A stretch of 64,000 nucleotides of DNA from Myxococcales bacterium (GTDB taxonomy: Bacteria; Myxococcota_A; Polyangia; Polyangiales; JADJMO01). The stretch spans positions 62,001-126,000 of the forward strand of contig JADJMO010000009.1 in the NCBI GenBank assembly GCA_016709545.1, in the 5' to 3' direction. Shown here piece by piece: positions 8,371-17,222 of the stretch. The notes under the pieces are model-generated. The model did no database searches, was not told the DNA's origin, and saw nothing but the letters and a program-made list of their open reading frames with translations. The position numbers were made by a program, and so were the translations under genes. Within the stretch, counting starts at the first letter, position 1, and the number at the start of each line of letters is the position of its first letter.

Positions 8371-10059
8371 ATGTCCTACGACCTCGTGTTCTGGAAGGGC
8401 TCGCCGTCGAGCAAGCCGGCCGCCGTCTTCCAAGCCCTCTCGGAGGGGCAGCCGGTCGAGGACCTCGTGCCGCTCGGCATCGACGAGATCGCGCGCGCGT
8501 TCGAGCTCGAGTTCGGCGCGCGCGTCCGCTTCGACGAGGGGCGCCTCTCGGGGCCCGCGTTCGACGTCTCCGTCGCCGACGACGGACGCCACTTCACCGT
8601 GTGCGCAGGGTGGAGCGTCGTCCGGGACACCGCGAGCCGCAAGGTCCTCGCCCAGCTCCGCAGCGTCGCGACGCGCCTCGGGTGTCACACCTTCAATCCG
8701 CAGCTCGAGGTCGCGTTGCCGGCGCCGAGCCCTCGAAGCGTCCCGGCGCCGAGCGACGAGCTCGAAGCGCGTGTGCGCCTGACCGACGCGGCGGAGGACT
8801 GGGCTCTCTACGCCGCCGAGTTACGCGCGAAGGGTGATCCGCGCGGAGCGCTCATCGACCTGCAGGGTGAGCTCATGGCGATCTACCGGGCGGCGGGCTT
8901 CCCGCTCCCGAAGGACGCCGCCACGAACGCCCTCCGCGCGCGGGTCGACGAGGCCGAGAAGCCGGTCGAAGCGCAGCGGGCCGCGGCCCAGGCCGGGATC
9001 CTGAGCGACTGGATCGCCCAGCGCCACGTGGAGCTCCGCGCCGACCGCGGCTTCGTCCACTCGGCGACGGTGCGCGCGAAGGTGGAGCCCGTTCTCCGGA
9101 CCTGGCCCCGGATCGTCGGCGTCCTCCTGCGCAACGACACCACGCGCCTCCTGCGATCGCTCGAGGTCGTCGCGCCGGGGAGCTTCGACGAGGTGTGCCA
9201 GGACGGCCTGCAGGCCATCGCCGCCGCACCCTTCGCCGACAGCCTGAGGACGCTGACGATGGAGACCCACCACCTCGGCGCGCTCGGCGACCTCGGGCCG
9301 ATGCTCGCGGCGGCGAGCGAGCTCCGCAGGCTCACGCTGACGGTCGAGTCCGTGCTCCTGCGACCGTTCCGGCACGCGAAGCTCGAGAGCCTCGAGCTCT
9401 GCACCGTGGTGTTGGACGACGACGACGTGACCGCCCTCGCGACCTCGGAGCTGCCGGAGCTCCGCAAGCTCACGCTCGCGCCGAGCCCCTACGCTCCCGG
9501 CGCCAGGCTCCCGGTGACCGGCCTCGCGTCACTCCTCCGCAAGACCTCTTCGGTCAGCAGGCTCAGCCTCGGCGCGTACGCGAACGTTCCGGAGGTCGTC
9601 GCCGAGCTCCGGAGAGGAGAGCGCTTCTGCGAGCTCACCGAGCTCCGCCTCGAGGACGCCGACGAGTCCGTGGCCCGCCTCCTCCTCGACGCGGGCGCGT
9701 CGCTCGGCGCGCTCGAGACCCTCGTCCTCGGCGCCGCGAGCGGGTGCTCCGTCGAGACCGCGCGCGAGCTCGAGCGCGTCTTCGGCGCGCGCCTGTCGAT
9801 GCGACACGCCCGGGCCGAGCGCCCCGCGGAGGCGCGCCCGAAGCCGCAGCCCCCCGCGCCTCCTGCGGTCGTCATGCCGGCGCGTCCCCCGCGCGCCGCG
9901 CTGCCGGAGGTCGAGGAGATCGAGGAGGGCGCGCGCGTCCGGCACGCCAAGTTCGGTCCTGGCGTCGTCACCGAGCTCGCCGACGACCGCGCCGCCGTGC
10001 GCTTCGACGACGGCACCGTACGTCGGCTCGCCCTCGCCTTCCTCCGGCCCGACGCGTAG
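8371..10059 (+). CDS. TIGR02996-domain leucine-rich-repeat protein with C-terminal Tudor/KOW-like module
   Basis: A 562-residue cytoplasmic-looking protein of four parts. Residues 1-115 are an alpha/beta domain of unknown role. Residues 130-180 match the TIGR02996 repeat-companion domain (DWALYAAELRAKGDPRGALI). Residues 220-470 are degenerate leucine-rich repeats. Residues 510-562 form a small beta-barrel with VRHAKFGPGVVTEL, as in the UvrD-C-terminal/Tudor-like fold that binds nucleic acid or protein. TIGR02996 proteins are expanded in Myxococcota and Planctomycetes and usually accompany repeats; their function is not known. It starts 21 bp after the hydrolase and may be read from the same transcript. 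Confidence 0.75.
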   Translation: MSYDLVFWKGSPSSKPAAVFQALSEGQPVEDLVPLGIDEIARAFELEFGARVRFDEGRLSGPAFDVSVADDGRHFTVCAGWSVVRDTASRKVLAQLRSVATRLGCHTFNPQLEVALPAPSPRSVPAPSDELEARVRLTDAAEDWALYAAELRAKGDPRGALIDLQGELMAIYRAAGFPLPKDAATNALRARVDEAEKPVEAQRAAAQAGILSDWIAQRHVELRADRGFVHSATVRAKVEPVLRTWPRIVGVLLRNDTTRLLRSLEVVAPGSFDEVCQDGLQAIAAAPFADSLRTLTMETHHLGALGDLGPMLAAASELRRLTLTVESVLLRPFRHAKLESLELCTVVLDDDDVTALATSELPELRKLTLAPSPYAPGARLPVTGLASLLRKTSSVSRLSLGAYANVPEVVAELRRGERFCELTELRLEDADESVARLLLDAGASLGALETLVLGAASGCSVETARELERVFGARLSMRHARAERPAEARPKPQPPAPPAVVMPARPPRAALPEVEEIEEGARVRHAKFGPGVVTELADDRAAVRFDDGTVRRLALAFLRPDA

Positions 10060-10072
10060 CTCCGCGAGCGGG

Positions 10073-10891
10073 TCACCGACCGAACGAGTGCCCGCCGCCG
10101 GCCCGCTTGGCCTCGTACATGGCGCGATCGGCAGCCTCTATCAGCGCCTCGGCGCTCGTACCGTCCTTCGGGTAGACGGCGATGCCCAGGCTGGCGGACA
10201 CGCGGAACGTCTGCGGGGTGCCGCGCACGTCCAGCACCGCCGGAGCCTGGATGACGGCCACGATCTTCGCGGCGATCGCCGCCACGGTGGACTCGTCGGT
10301 GACCTCCATCAGCAGGTAGAGGAACTCGTCACCACCGTGGCGGCTCACGGTGTCGTCCTTGCGCGTGTTCTCCTCGAGGCGGCGGGCGACCAGCCGGAGG
10401 ATCCCGTCACCGACCTCGTGGCCGTGCTCGTCGTTGATGCGCTTGAAGCCATCGAGGTCGACGAACATCACCGCCAGGGTCCGATCGTGCCGTTCGGCCT
10501 GCGCCAGGCCGTGCTGCAGCCGATCGTCGAACAGGGCGCGGTTGGGCAGACCGGTGAGTGGGTCGTGGAGCGACGCGTGGCGGGCGATGTCCCCCTGCTC
10601 CGTCACGACAGCCAGACGGAGCTCGAGGTGGTGACGTTCCTCGATCTCGTGCTCCAGCGCGGCGTTGACGCTCGTCAGCTCGGCCGCGGCCTCCTGCACC
10701 TTGTCCTCGACGGCCACCGTCTTCTCGCGGGTCGCGAGGTCCTTGCCGAGCTCGTCGTTGACCACGGAGAGCTCGGCCGCACACTCCTCGACGAGGTCCT
10801 GCACGTACTCGCTCTTCCCGAGCACCTTGGTCAGCGATTTGTCAGGACGGACGGAGACAGGCCCGGACTGCGGGGGGATGAGCGTGGGCAT
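10073..10891 (-). CDS. GGDEF-domain diguanylate cyclase
   Basis: A 272-residue protein read from the ATG at 10891, which has an AGGA site. An upstream in-frame GTG at 11083 is possible, but the sequence starting MPTLIPPQSG matches the start of relatives as I remember them. The N-terminal half is predicted coiled coil, alternating VEECAAELSVVN-like and VEDKVQEAAAEL segments. The C-terminal GGDEF domain begins at HDPLTGLPNRALF and has the intact catalytic motif RHGGDEF and an RxxD inhibitory I-site (RKDD) five residues before it. It should make cyclic di-GMP from two GTP with product inhibition. No membrane segment is seen. A PilZ protein at 61183 is the only c-di-GMP receptor candidate here. 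Confidence 0.93.
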   Translation of the reverse strand: MPTLIPPQSGPVSVRPDKSLTKVLGKSEYVQDLVEECAAELSVVNDELGKDLATREKTVAVEDKVQEAAAELTSVNAALEHEIEERHHLELRLAVVTEQGDIARHASLHDPLTGLPNRALFDDRLQHGLAQAERHDRTLAVMFVDLDGFKRINDEHGHEVGDGILRLVARRLEENTRKDDTVSRHGGDEFLYLLMEVTDESTVAAIAAKIVAVIQAPAVLDVRGTPQTFRVSASLGIAVYPKDGTSAEALIEAADRAMYEAKRAGGGHSFGR

Positions 10892-11377
10892 CGGTCCTCG
10901 CGGGTGCAATCGAGAGGCCGTCCGGAACGCTGCGGATTCCGTGCGCCGGCTCGCGTTGCCCTCCGACGAACCTGTCGTACCGAGGCGAATCGCCCCGCTC
11001 TGCGGTGTGGACTTCGTCGACGCCTTCGTGTGCTCGACGATGGGGACGGCCGTCCCGTGGACATTGCCTTTGTCTCCGGGCACCTGTGCGATTTATTTAG
11101 CATGATTGTTCCCGATGGCGGGTCGCCGTTACAACGTCCCTCGGTGCGATTGTCTCGTACCGGCACGGCAAGCGAGCGGCTCCTGCGAGGCAATTCGCCC
11201 CGTCGCTTCACGAACGTCCCGGAGCGCCCGTCGCGCAACGGGCGAGCTCCGCAAAGTGATTCCGAGCAAACTCCAGCTCCATGGTTAGCATCAACTCTCG
11301 CTGAGGTGCTCGGCCCATCGCCGGTGTCGGCCCGCGAATCATCCGTCGAGCTGCGCCGCATCTCGCAAGGAGTCCCT
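10892..11377. other. Longest non-coding stretch (486 bp), between diverging genes
   Basis: This gap separates the diguanylate cyclase (minus) from the ice-binding lipoprotein (plus). It has an AT-rich patch near 11090-11108 (ATTTATTTAG), unusual for the window and a likely promoter area for one or both genes. I looked for a c-di-GMP (GEMM) riboswitch and saw no match. The part from 10892 to 11083 stays open in frame with the cyclase, so a longer cyclase is not excluded. Confidence 0.4.
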
Positions 11378-12289
11378 TTGACTACAGTCATCGAATCGAA
11401 CCGCAGCACCCTGGGTGCCCTTCTCTTGACCGTCTCGCTCGCAGCGCTCGGTAGCGGCTGCGAGAGCTCCGACACGCAGAGCGCCGACGGAGCGAGCGAC
11501 GGCAGCGTCGACGGAGCGAGCGACGGCGGCGTCGATGGTGCGGGCACCGACACGGGGACGCGTAGCGATGCGACCGACGCCGACGCTCCCGAGACGGAGA
11601 CGGTGGACGTCGGGACGCCCGCGGCGCCGACCGCCGTCCACCTCGGCACCGCGGGCACCTTCGCGGTGCTGGCCAAGACCGGTGTGTCGACGGTGCCGGC
11701 TTCGGCCATCACCGGCAACGTCGGCGTCAGTCCCGCCGCCGCCACGTACATCACGGGCTTCGCGCTCACGACCGACTCGACGAACGTCTTCTCCACCTCC
11801 ACCCAGGTCACCGGCAAGGTGTTCGCCTCGGACTACGCTGCCCCCACGCCCGCGATGCTCACCACGGCGATCGGCGATCCGCAGCTCGCGTTCACGGACG
11901 CCGCCTCGCGGGCACCGAAGACCACCGAGCTCGGCGCTGGCAACATCGGAGGCCTGACCCTGACCGCAGGGGTCTACAAGTGGGGTACGGGCCTGCTCGT
12001 CCCCACGAACGTGACCCTGGCCGGGAGCGCGACCGACGTGTGGATCTTCCAGATCGCCAAGGACCTGACCGTGAGCAACGGCGTGAAGATCACGCTGACG
12101 GGGGGCGCGCTGCCGAGGAACGTGTTCTGGCAGGTGAGCGGCTTCGCAGAGCTCGGGACGACTGCGCACCTCGAGGGCATCGTGCTCGCCCAGACGGCGA
12201 TCCGGCTGCGCACGGGAGCTTCGGTCACCGGTCGACTGCTGGCCCAGACCGCGGTCGAGCTGGACAACAGCACCGTCGTCGCGCCGTAG
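11378..12289 (+). CDS. Ice-binding-family (DUF3494) lipoprotein
   Basis: A 303-residue protein read from a TTG at 11378, placed five bases after a strong AAGGAG site; no better start exists downstream before the signal peptide. A signal peptide ends in GSGC, followed by a Ser/Asp/Gly-rich linker to about residue 85. The remaining residues match the DUF3494 ice-binding beta-solenoid: FAVLAKTGVSTVPASAITGN near the start, AGVYKWGTGLLVPTNVTL in the middle, then WIFQIAKDL, NVFWQVSG and GIVLAQTAI. Known members bind ice or act as adhesins; in a soil myxobacterium surface adhesion is as likely. It is followed by convergent LysR 8 bp away. Confidence 0.88.
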   Translation: MTTVIESNRSTLGALLLTVSLAALGSGCESSDTQSADGASDGSVDGASDGGVDGAGTDTGTRSDATDADAPETETVDVGTPAAPTAVHLGTAGTFAVLAKTGVSTVPASAITGNVGVSPAAATYITGFALTTDSTNVFSTSTQVTGKVFASDYAAPTPAMLTTAIGDPQLAFTDAASRAPKTTELGAGNIGGLTLTAGVYKWGTGLLVPTNVTLAGSATDVWIFQIAKDLTVSNGVKITLTGGALPRNVFWQVSGFAELGTTAHLEGIVLAQTAIRLRTGASVTGRLLAQTAVELDNSTVVAP

Positions 12290-12297
12290 GCGGCCAC

Positions 12298-13164
12298 TCA
12301 ATCGTCGGAGAAGATGCCCGCGAGCCACCCCGACACGGCGCGCACCGCGGGCAGATCGCGCTTGGACTGGTGCACGACCATGAAGAGGCTGCGCGACGGG
12401 ATCGGCCCGAGATCGCGGGCGCCGACGCGCGCGGGGCGGACCTCTTCGACCCCGCGGAGCCGCGCCGCGAGCTGCCGCGGGAGCACCGCGACGCCGGTCC
12501 CGGCCTCGACCAGGAACCCGAGGGCCTCGACGTCCTCGACGAGCACCCGCGCCGGGCGGGAGGCAAAGGCGCGCTTGGCGTGGCGCTGCTCCGGGATCTG
12601 CGCGAGCGAGCCCGTGAGCCCCACCCACGCGACCTCCTCGTGCAGCTCGAGCGAGCTCGCCGCGTAGAAGCCGAAGGTCTCGACGCTGAGCCGGCGCGCG
12701 GTGAGCTTGCCGCGTTCGGGTCGCGCGAGCCGGAGCGCGATGTCCGCCTCGCCGGCCGCGAGGCTGTCGTTCCGGTTGCTCGCGAGGATGCGGAGCCGGA
12801 GGTGAGGGTAGTCGCGGAAGAAGCCACCGAGGCGCCGCGACAGCACCCAGCGCACCACCTCGCCCACCGTCGTGATCGTGACCTCGCCGCGCAGCTCGGG
12901 GGTGTTCTCGAGCGCGGCCCCCGCCGCGAGCGCCCCGTCCACCATGGGGCGAATCGCCTCGAGGAGGAGTGCGCCGCGTTCGGTGAGCCGGACCGGTGAC
13001 TCGCGCAGGAGCAGGAGAGAGCCCGCGTTCTCCTCGAGCCGCGACAGCTGCCGGCTCACGGTCGACTGGCTGACCCCGAGCGCCTTCGCGGCGGCCGTGA
13101 GGTGGCCGGTGCGCGCGACCGCCTCGAACGTCCGGTACCACTCCCAGGGGGACTCGGTAGGCAT
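12298..13164 (-). CDS. LysR-family transcriptional regulator
   Basis: A 288-residue regulator read from the ATG at 13164, which puts the winged helix-turn-helix at the usual distance from the start (TFEAVARTGHLTAAAKALGVSQ, about residues 9-35). The rest is a LysR substrate-binding domain of two alpha/beta lobes. An in-frame frame continues upstream but has no homologous sequence. It is divergent from an MBL-fold hydrolase at 13238 across a 73-bp gap containing an inverted repeat, the classic LysR arrangement, so that hydrolase is the likely target. The co-inducer is unknown. Confidence 0.92.
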   Translation of the reverse strand: MPTESPWEWYRTFEAVARTGHLTAAAKALGVSQSTVSRQLSRLEENAGSLLLLRESPVRLTERGALLLEAIRPMVDGALAAGAALENTPELRGEVTITTVGEVVRWVLSRRLGGFFRDYPHLRLRILASNRNDSLAAGEADIALRLARPERGKLTARRLSVETFGFYAASSLELHEEVAWVGLTGSLAQIPEQRHAKRAFASRPARVLVEDVEALGFLVEAGTGVAVLPRQLAARLRGVEEVRPARVGARDLGPIPSRSLFMVVHQSKRDLPAVRAVSGWLAGIFSDD

Positions 13165-13171
13165 GCAGAGA

Positions 13172-13208
13172 CGGATGACTAGCATCCGCCGGAGGCGGTT
13201 GTCATCCG
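13172..13208. promoter_or_regulatory. Inverted repeat in LysR/MBL divergent promoter region
   Basis: CGGATGAC (13172-13179) and its exact complement GTCATCCG (13201-13208) flank 21 bp that itself contains CCGCC-GGA-GGCGG. GCATG copies extend the symmetry just outside both arms. Such symmetry centred between a LysR gene and a divergent gene is the usual position of the regulator's binding site. Confidence 0.5.
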
Positions 13209-13237
13209 CATGCGCAGCCGTCAGATTCCCCGCCGAC

Positions 13238-14080
13238 ATGAAGATCCAGGTCCTGCGAAACGCGACGACGCTCCTCTCGGTCGGAGGGCACCGCATCCTC
13301 GTCGACCCCATGCTCTCCGAGCCCGGCGCCTTGCCAGGCTTCAAGGTGTTCGGCGGAGGGCGACGCCCGAACCCCTTGGTCCCCCTGCCCGCGACGGCGG
13401 CCGCGGCGCTCGCGCAGGCGACGGCGGTCCTCGTCACGCACGAGCACCCCGATCACTTCGACCGCCCCGGGCTCGACTTCGCGCGCCGACGCGGGCTGAC
13501 GGTCTGGGCCAGCCCCGTCGATGCCCCGAACCTGCGGCGAAAGGGCCTCGACGCGCGCGAGCTCCGGGACGGCGTGCTCGGCATGGCGGTCGAGGTCGTG
13601 CCCTCCCGCCACGGACGCGGACTCCTCGGGTGGCTGATGGGGCCGGTCGCCGGCGTGTACCTGGCGCACCCGGACGAGCCGAGCCTCTACGTCGTCGGGG
13701 ACTCGGTGCTCACCGACGCGGTCCTCGACGCGATCGATCGACTCCAGCCCGACGTGATCCTCGCGCCCGCCGGCGCCGCGAACATGGGGCTCGGCGGCGA
13801 CATCCTCTTCTCGCTCGACGAGCTGGTCGCGCTCGCGCGGCGCGCCCCGGGAGAGATCGTCTTCAACCACCTCGAGGCGCTCGACCACTGCCCCACCACG
13901 CGGGCCGGGCTCGCGGCGCGCCTGGCGGCGGAGGGGCTGCTGGAGCGGACCCGTATCCCGGCCGACGGCGAGGAGCTCGTCTTCGAGACGCGCAAGGCGC
14001 CGCACCGGAGACCTCGCTCGACGGCTGCGCCGGCCGGTGGAGCGCAGAAGTGGATCACGGCCCGCTTTGCCGGGACGTGA
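13238..14080 (+). CDS. MBL-fold metallo-hydrolase (UlaG-like)
   Basis: A 280-residue beta-lactamase-fold protein. The N-terminus MKIQVLRNATTLLSVGGHRI is the first strand pair of the fold, and VTHEHPDHFD is the metal motif HxHxDH. Further metal ligands are expected at PSRHGRG, VVGDSV and FNHLEALDHC. It resembles the UlaG/L-ascorbate-6-phosphate lactonase-like group often called Zn-dependent hydrolase. It is the likely target of the divergent LysR. The last 30 residues are basic and low-complexity and may be a ragged end. The substrate is unknown. Confidence 0.85.
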   Translation: MKIQVLRNATTLLSVGGHRILVDPMLSEPGALPGFKVFGGGRRPNPLVPLPATAAAALAQATAVLVTHEHPDHFDRPGLDFARRRGLTVWASPVDAPNLRRKGLDARELRDGVLGMAVEVVPSRHGRGLLGWLMGPVAGVYLAHPDEPSLYVVGDSVLTDAVLDAIDRLQPDVILAPAGAANMGLGGDILFSLDELVALARRAPGEIVFNHLEALDHCPTTRAGLAARLAAEGLLERTRIPADGEELVFETRKAPHRRPRSTAAPAGGAQKWITARFAGT

Positions 14081-14088
14081 GGCCGACG

Positions 14089-14736
14089 TCAGCCGCTCGA
14101 GAGCAGCTTGGGGCACTTCGTCTGCACCACGTCCGTGGCGGGGGTCGGGAGGGTGGGCCCGGTCCCCGACGCCGTGACGGTGCTGCAGGCCTTCGGGTCG
14201 GCGAGTCGCAGCAGGATGTCCGTCTGCTCGCCCATGTAGGCCCGGTACTCCGCCGGGGTCAGGCCCTTGCAACTGGCGGCCTTGGTCGCGAACCCGGCGC
14301 ACGGGTCCTTGGGCGTCCCCGCGTCCTCGGCCGGCTTGGCCATGCAGTCGTCGTACGCGGCCTGACACTTCGCGCGGGCGCTCGCGTCGTCGGCGGCGCC
14401 CGCAGCCGCGAAGGCTCCGGTGAAGGCGCACAGGACCCGCTTCATCTGCTCGTCGGTGAGCTTCTTGCCCGCTTCGGCCGCCGCGTCGCGGCAGAGGGCG
14501 GTGGCCTCGTCGGCGGTCATCGACTCGAGCGTCTTGCCGCCGTCGCCCACGGGGGTGGTGCCGCCGTCGCCCACGGGGGTGGTGTCAGGAGGGCTCGAGG
14601 TGTCCGCGCCGACTTCGACGGCTGCGTCCGTGCCTGCGTCGGTCGCGGCGTCGTCGGTGCTGGCAGGCGGGTCGGTCGAGGAACAAGCGAGGGTGCTGAG
14701 GGCGGCGAGGAGAGACAGGGCCATGGGGGTGCGCAT
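14089..14736 (-). CDS. Asp/Ala-linker lipoprotein with Cys-rich domain
   Basis: A 215-residue exported protein. The signal peptide ends in the lipobox STLAC (Cys18). A linker of Asp, Ala, Thr and Gly follows to about residue 68, including a doubled TPVGDGG made by a roughly 25-base tandem repeat near 14533-14583. The folded part is helical with six Cys that could make three disulfides (ALCRDA, VLCAFT, AKCQAAYDDC, DPCAGF and further). I do not recognise the domain; similar architecture is common among polyangial lipoproteins. It is convergent with the MBL gene. Confidence 0.7.
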   Translation of the reverse strand: MRTPMALSLLAALSTLACSSTDPPASTDDAATDAGTDAAVEVGADTSSPPDTTPVGDGGTTPVGDGGKTLESMTADEATALCRDAAAEAGKKLTDEQMKRVLCAFTGAFAAAGAADDASARAKCQAAYDDCMAKPAEDAGTPKDPCAGFATKAASCKGLTPAEYRAYMGEQTDILLRLADPKACSTVTASGTGPTLPTPATDVVQTKCPKLLSSG

Positions 14737-14874
14737 GGAGCGGCCCCACGCAAGGTCGGTGCCGGCGTGATCGCAGCGCGAATGCGGTCGATCGTCGACG
14801 AACCGATCGCGGGTTCACGTTCGCCGTGTGGGTCTCCATTCAGCGTCAGCCCGCCACGGCGACGCGTTGCGCCC

Positions 14875-16530
14875 TCACATCCGGCCGTTCACCACCGCGA
14901 GGATCGCCGCCTCCCTGGCGATCGCCTCGCGCTCGATCCCGGCGGCCTCGGCGGTGATGCGGGCCACGGCGTCCTTGTCGTCGTACGAAGCGCAGTTGAT
15001 CTTCACGTTGAGGTGCGCGCCCAGCACGGCGGAACGGGCGCAGAGCGCGCCGACGCCGGCGTCGGAGACCGAGGCCGCGTTGCCGATCTCGGCCATCGCC
15101 GCGATGACGTCCATCGAGGCGAGGGCCTCCTTCATCACCTGGAGCGGCACGTCGATCGCGAGGCGCGTGGCCTCCTGGATCGCCCGCTTGCGCGCCGCCT
15201 TCTCGGCGTCGGTGCCCCTCGGCAGACCGAAGGCGGCCATCACCCGGTCGAACGCCGCGGTGTCCTCGTCGACCAGCCGCAGGAGCGCCTCGTAGCGCGC
15301 CTTGCCGGCGACCGCGTGGTCGCTGAACTCCTTCCACCGGGCGTCCCACCCCCGCTTGTGCGACGAGAGGTTCGCGACCATCGTGGCGAGCGCGGCGCCG
15401 AGCGCGCCGAGCGCCGCGCTGATCGACCCACCACCCGGCGCCGGTGACTCCGACGCGGTCTCCTCGGTGAACGCGCGCAGCGACAGATCGACGAGGCGCC
15501 TTCCCCTGGGGGCTCGCGCCGCGATCGCGTACTCGACGATCTTCTCCTCGGGGCGAAACGGCGCGAGGTCGGAGAGGCCGAGCGAGCGGACCGCGATCTT
15601 GATCAGCTCGGCGTCGGACACGCCCGTCGATCGCTCCTGCTTCTCGAGGAAGTAGCGCCCCGCGTCGAGCATCGCCCGCAGCGGGACGAGGCCCACGAGC
15701 TCGGACCCGGTGACGCGCACGCCGCGCGCCGCGGCGGCCCGGACGCACTCGTCGAACGCCACGTGCAGCGGCGTGACCGAGACGTCGGTGAGGTTCAGCG
15801 ACACCTGCGCGACGCCGTACTCGGGGATGTACCAGCCGATGCCCTTGACCGAGCGCAAGGTGCCGGGCTGCTGGCGCATCACGCCGTCCTCGCCCTTCAC
15901 CTCGCGGCCCTTCTCGCGCACGTCGAAGGCGATGGCGTTCGCCCGCCGCGTGGAGGTGGTGTTGAGGTTCACGTTGTAGGCGAGGAGGAAATCGCGCGCC
16001 CCGACCGCGGTCGCGCCGCTCTTCGCATCGAAGGTGGAGGGGCCGAAGTCGGGCGCCCACGCCGGGTCGCGGAGCCTGGCCTCGAGCCCCTCGTATTCGC
16101 CCGCGCGCACGTCGGCGAGGTTGCGCCGCGCAGGCGTGCTGGCCGCGCGCTCGTAGCAGTAGATGGTGAGGCCCACCTCGTCGCCGAGGCGCTGGGCGAG
16201 GCGCCGCGCGAGCGCCGCGGTCTCCTCCATGGTGATGCCGGCGACGGGGACGAGCGGGCACACGTCGAGCGCGCCGAAGCGCGGGTGCTCGCCCTGGTGC
16301 TGCCGCATGTCGATGAGCTCCTTGGCCTTGGCGGCGCCGCGCACGGCGGCCTCGAGCACGGGCTCGGGCGCGCCGACGAAGGTGACCACGGTGCGATTGG
16401 TCGCCTTGCCGGGATCGACGTCGAGCAGCATGACGCCCTCGACCGAGGAGATGGCCGCGGTGATCTGCTGGATCACCGCCGGGTCACGGCCTTCGCTGAA
16501 GTTGGGCACGCACTCGACGAGGACGCTCAT
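14875..16530 (-). CDS. ftcD: Bifunctional glutamate formimidoyltransferase/formimidoyltetrahydrofolate cyclodeaminase
   Basis: A 551-residue two-enzyme fusion. Residues 1-325 are the formiminotransferase: VECVPNFSEGRD at the start and GEHPRFGALDVCPLVP, in which His82 sits at the position of the catalytic His82 of the mammalian enzyme. Residues 340-540 are the cyclodeaminase, with SPAPGGGSISAALGALGAAL near its start. Together they move the formimino group from N-formimino-glutamate to tetrahydrofolate and deaminate it to methenyl-THF, the last step of histidine breakdown. No hut gene lies nearby. The fused form is usual in animals and also occurs in some bacteria. The call is very secure. Confidence 0.95.
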   Translation of the reverse strand: MSVLVECVPNFSEGRDPAVIQQITAAISSVEGVMLLDVDPGKATNRTVVTFVGAPEPVLEAAVRGAAKAKELIDMRQHQGEHPRFGALDVCPLVPVAGITMEETAALARRLAQRLGDEVGLTIYCYERAASTPARRNLADVRAGEYEGLEARLRDPAWAPDFGPSTFDAKSGATAVGARDFLLAYNVNLNTTSTRRANAIAFDVREKGREVKGEDGVMRQQPGTLRSVKGIGWYIPEYGVAQVSLNLTDVSVTPLHVAFDECVRAAAARGVRVTGSELVGLVPLRAMLDAGRYFLEKQERSTGVSDAELIKIAVRSLGLSDLAPFRPEEKIVEYAIAARAPRGRRLVDLSLRAFTEETASESPAPGGGSISAALGALGAALATMVANLSSHKRGWDARWKEFSDHAVAGKARYEALLRLVDEDTAAFDRVMAAFGLPRGTDAEKAARKRAIQEATRLAIDVPLQVMKEALASMDVIAAMAEIGNAASVSDAGVGALCARSAVLGAHLNVKINCASYDDKDAVARITAEAAGIEREAIAREAAILAVVNGRM

Positions 16531-16562
16531 GGCGCCTGTCTACCCAAGGCGCGCGCCCCCCG

Positions 16563-17198
16563 CTAGCCCTGCCGCTCGTGGAACCCGCGGCCCGCGAGGA
16601 TGTCGGCCGCGCACCGCTCGGCCCGCCGCGCGCGCGTCTCGCTCTGCTTGGCGCCCGAGACGTGCAGGACGTGGCTGCGGCGGCGGCCCGGGGTCAACGC
16701 CGCGAAGGCCCGCGCGAGAGCAGGGTCGGCCGCGAGGCGCTCCGCGAGCTCGGCGGGCATGGGCTCGGGCGCGCCCTTGGGCTCGACCTCGGCGCCCGCC
16801 CGCTCGAGGGCGATCGCCTGCTCGACGAGGCGACGCGCGACCGCCCGGCGGGCCATGACCTCGGCCTCGGTGCGGAACGGGAGGAAGCGCACGAAGCGCG
16901 AGTTCTCACCGGGGCTCTCGAGCACGGAGTCCGGGTCTTCGAGCGCGGCGCCCTTGAAGAACTGCAGCACGCAGCGGTCCACGAAGGAGGCGATCATGAC
17001 GACGTTCTTGCCGTCGAGCGTGTAGGTGGGCGAGCCCCACTTCATCTCCTCGGTCAGCCCGCACTCCAGCACGAGCGCGCGGAGGGCCACGAGGGCCTTG
17101 GTCCACTTGTGCACCTTGCACGCGGGGGTCTGGTACTTCTCGCAGCGGCCGCAGCCGTCGCGGAGGTAGGCGTCGACGCTGGTCGTGTTCATCGCCAT
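16563..17198 (-). CDS. DUF1801/YdeI (OmdA)-like protein
   Basis: A 211-residue soluble protein of two parts. Residues 1-140 are the DUF1801 fold, recognisable by EEMKWGSPTYTLDGKNVVMIASF. Residues 140-205 are the YdeI/OmpD-associated helical domain with PMPAELAERLAADPALARAF and the RRSHVLHVSGAKQSETRARR tail. A Cys pair near the N-terminus (GCGRCEKY) and Cys27 are unusual for the family and could bind metal. Members have been linked to resistance to envelope stress, but no biochemical role is established. A second ATG at 17192 would remove two residues. Confidence 0.8.
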   Translation of the reverse strand: MAMNTTSVDAYLRDGCGRCEKYQTPACKVHKWTKALVALRALVLECGLTEEMKWGSPTYTLDGKNVVMIASFVDRCVLQFFKGAALEDPDSVLESPGENSRFVRFLPFRTEAEVMARRAVARRLVEQAIALERAGAEVEPKGAPEPMPAELAERLAADPALARAFAALTPGRRRSHVLHVSGAKQSETRARRAERCAADILAGRGFHERQG

Positions 17199-17222
17199 GG
17201 AGGGCGAGTCTAGCGGGAGCCG

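Noticed and set aside
10892..11377. Possible c-di-GMP riboswitch near the diguanylate cyclase
   Set aside because: No GEMM-type core or tetraloop-receptor pattern could be found in either strand of the gap.
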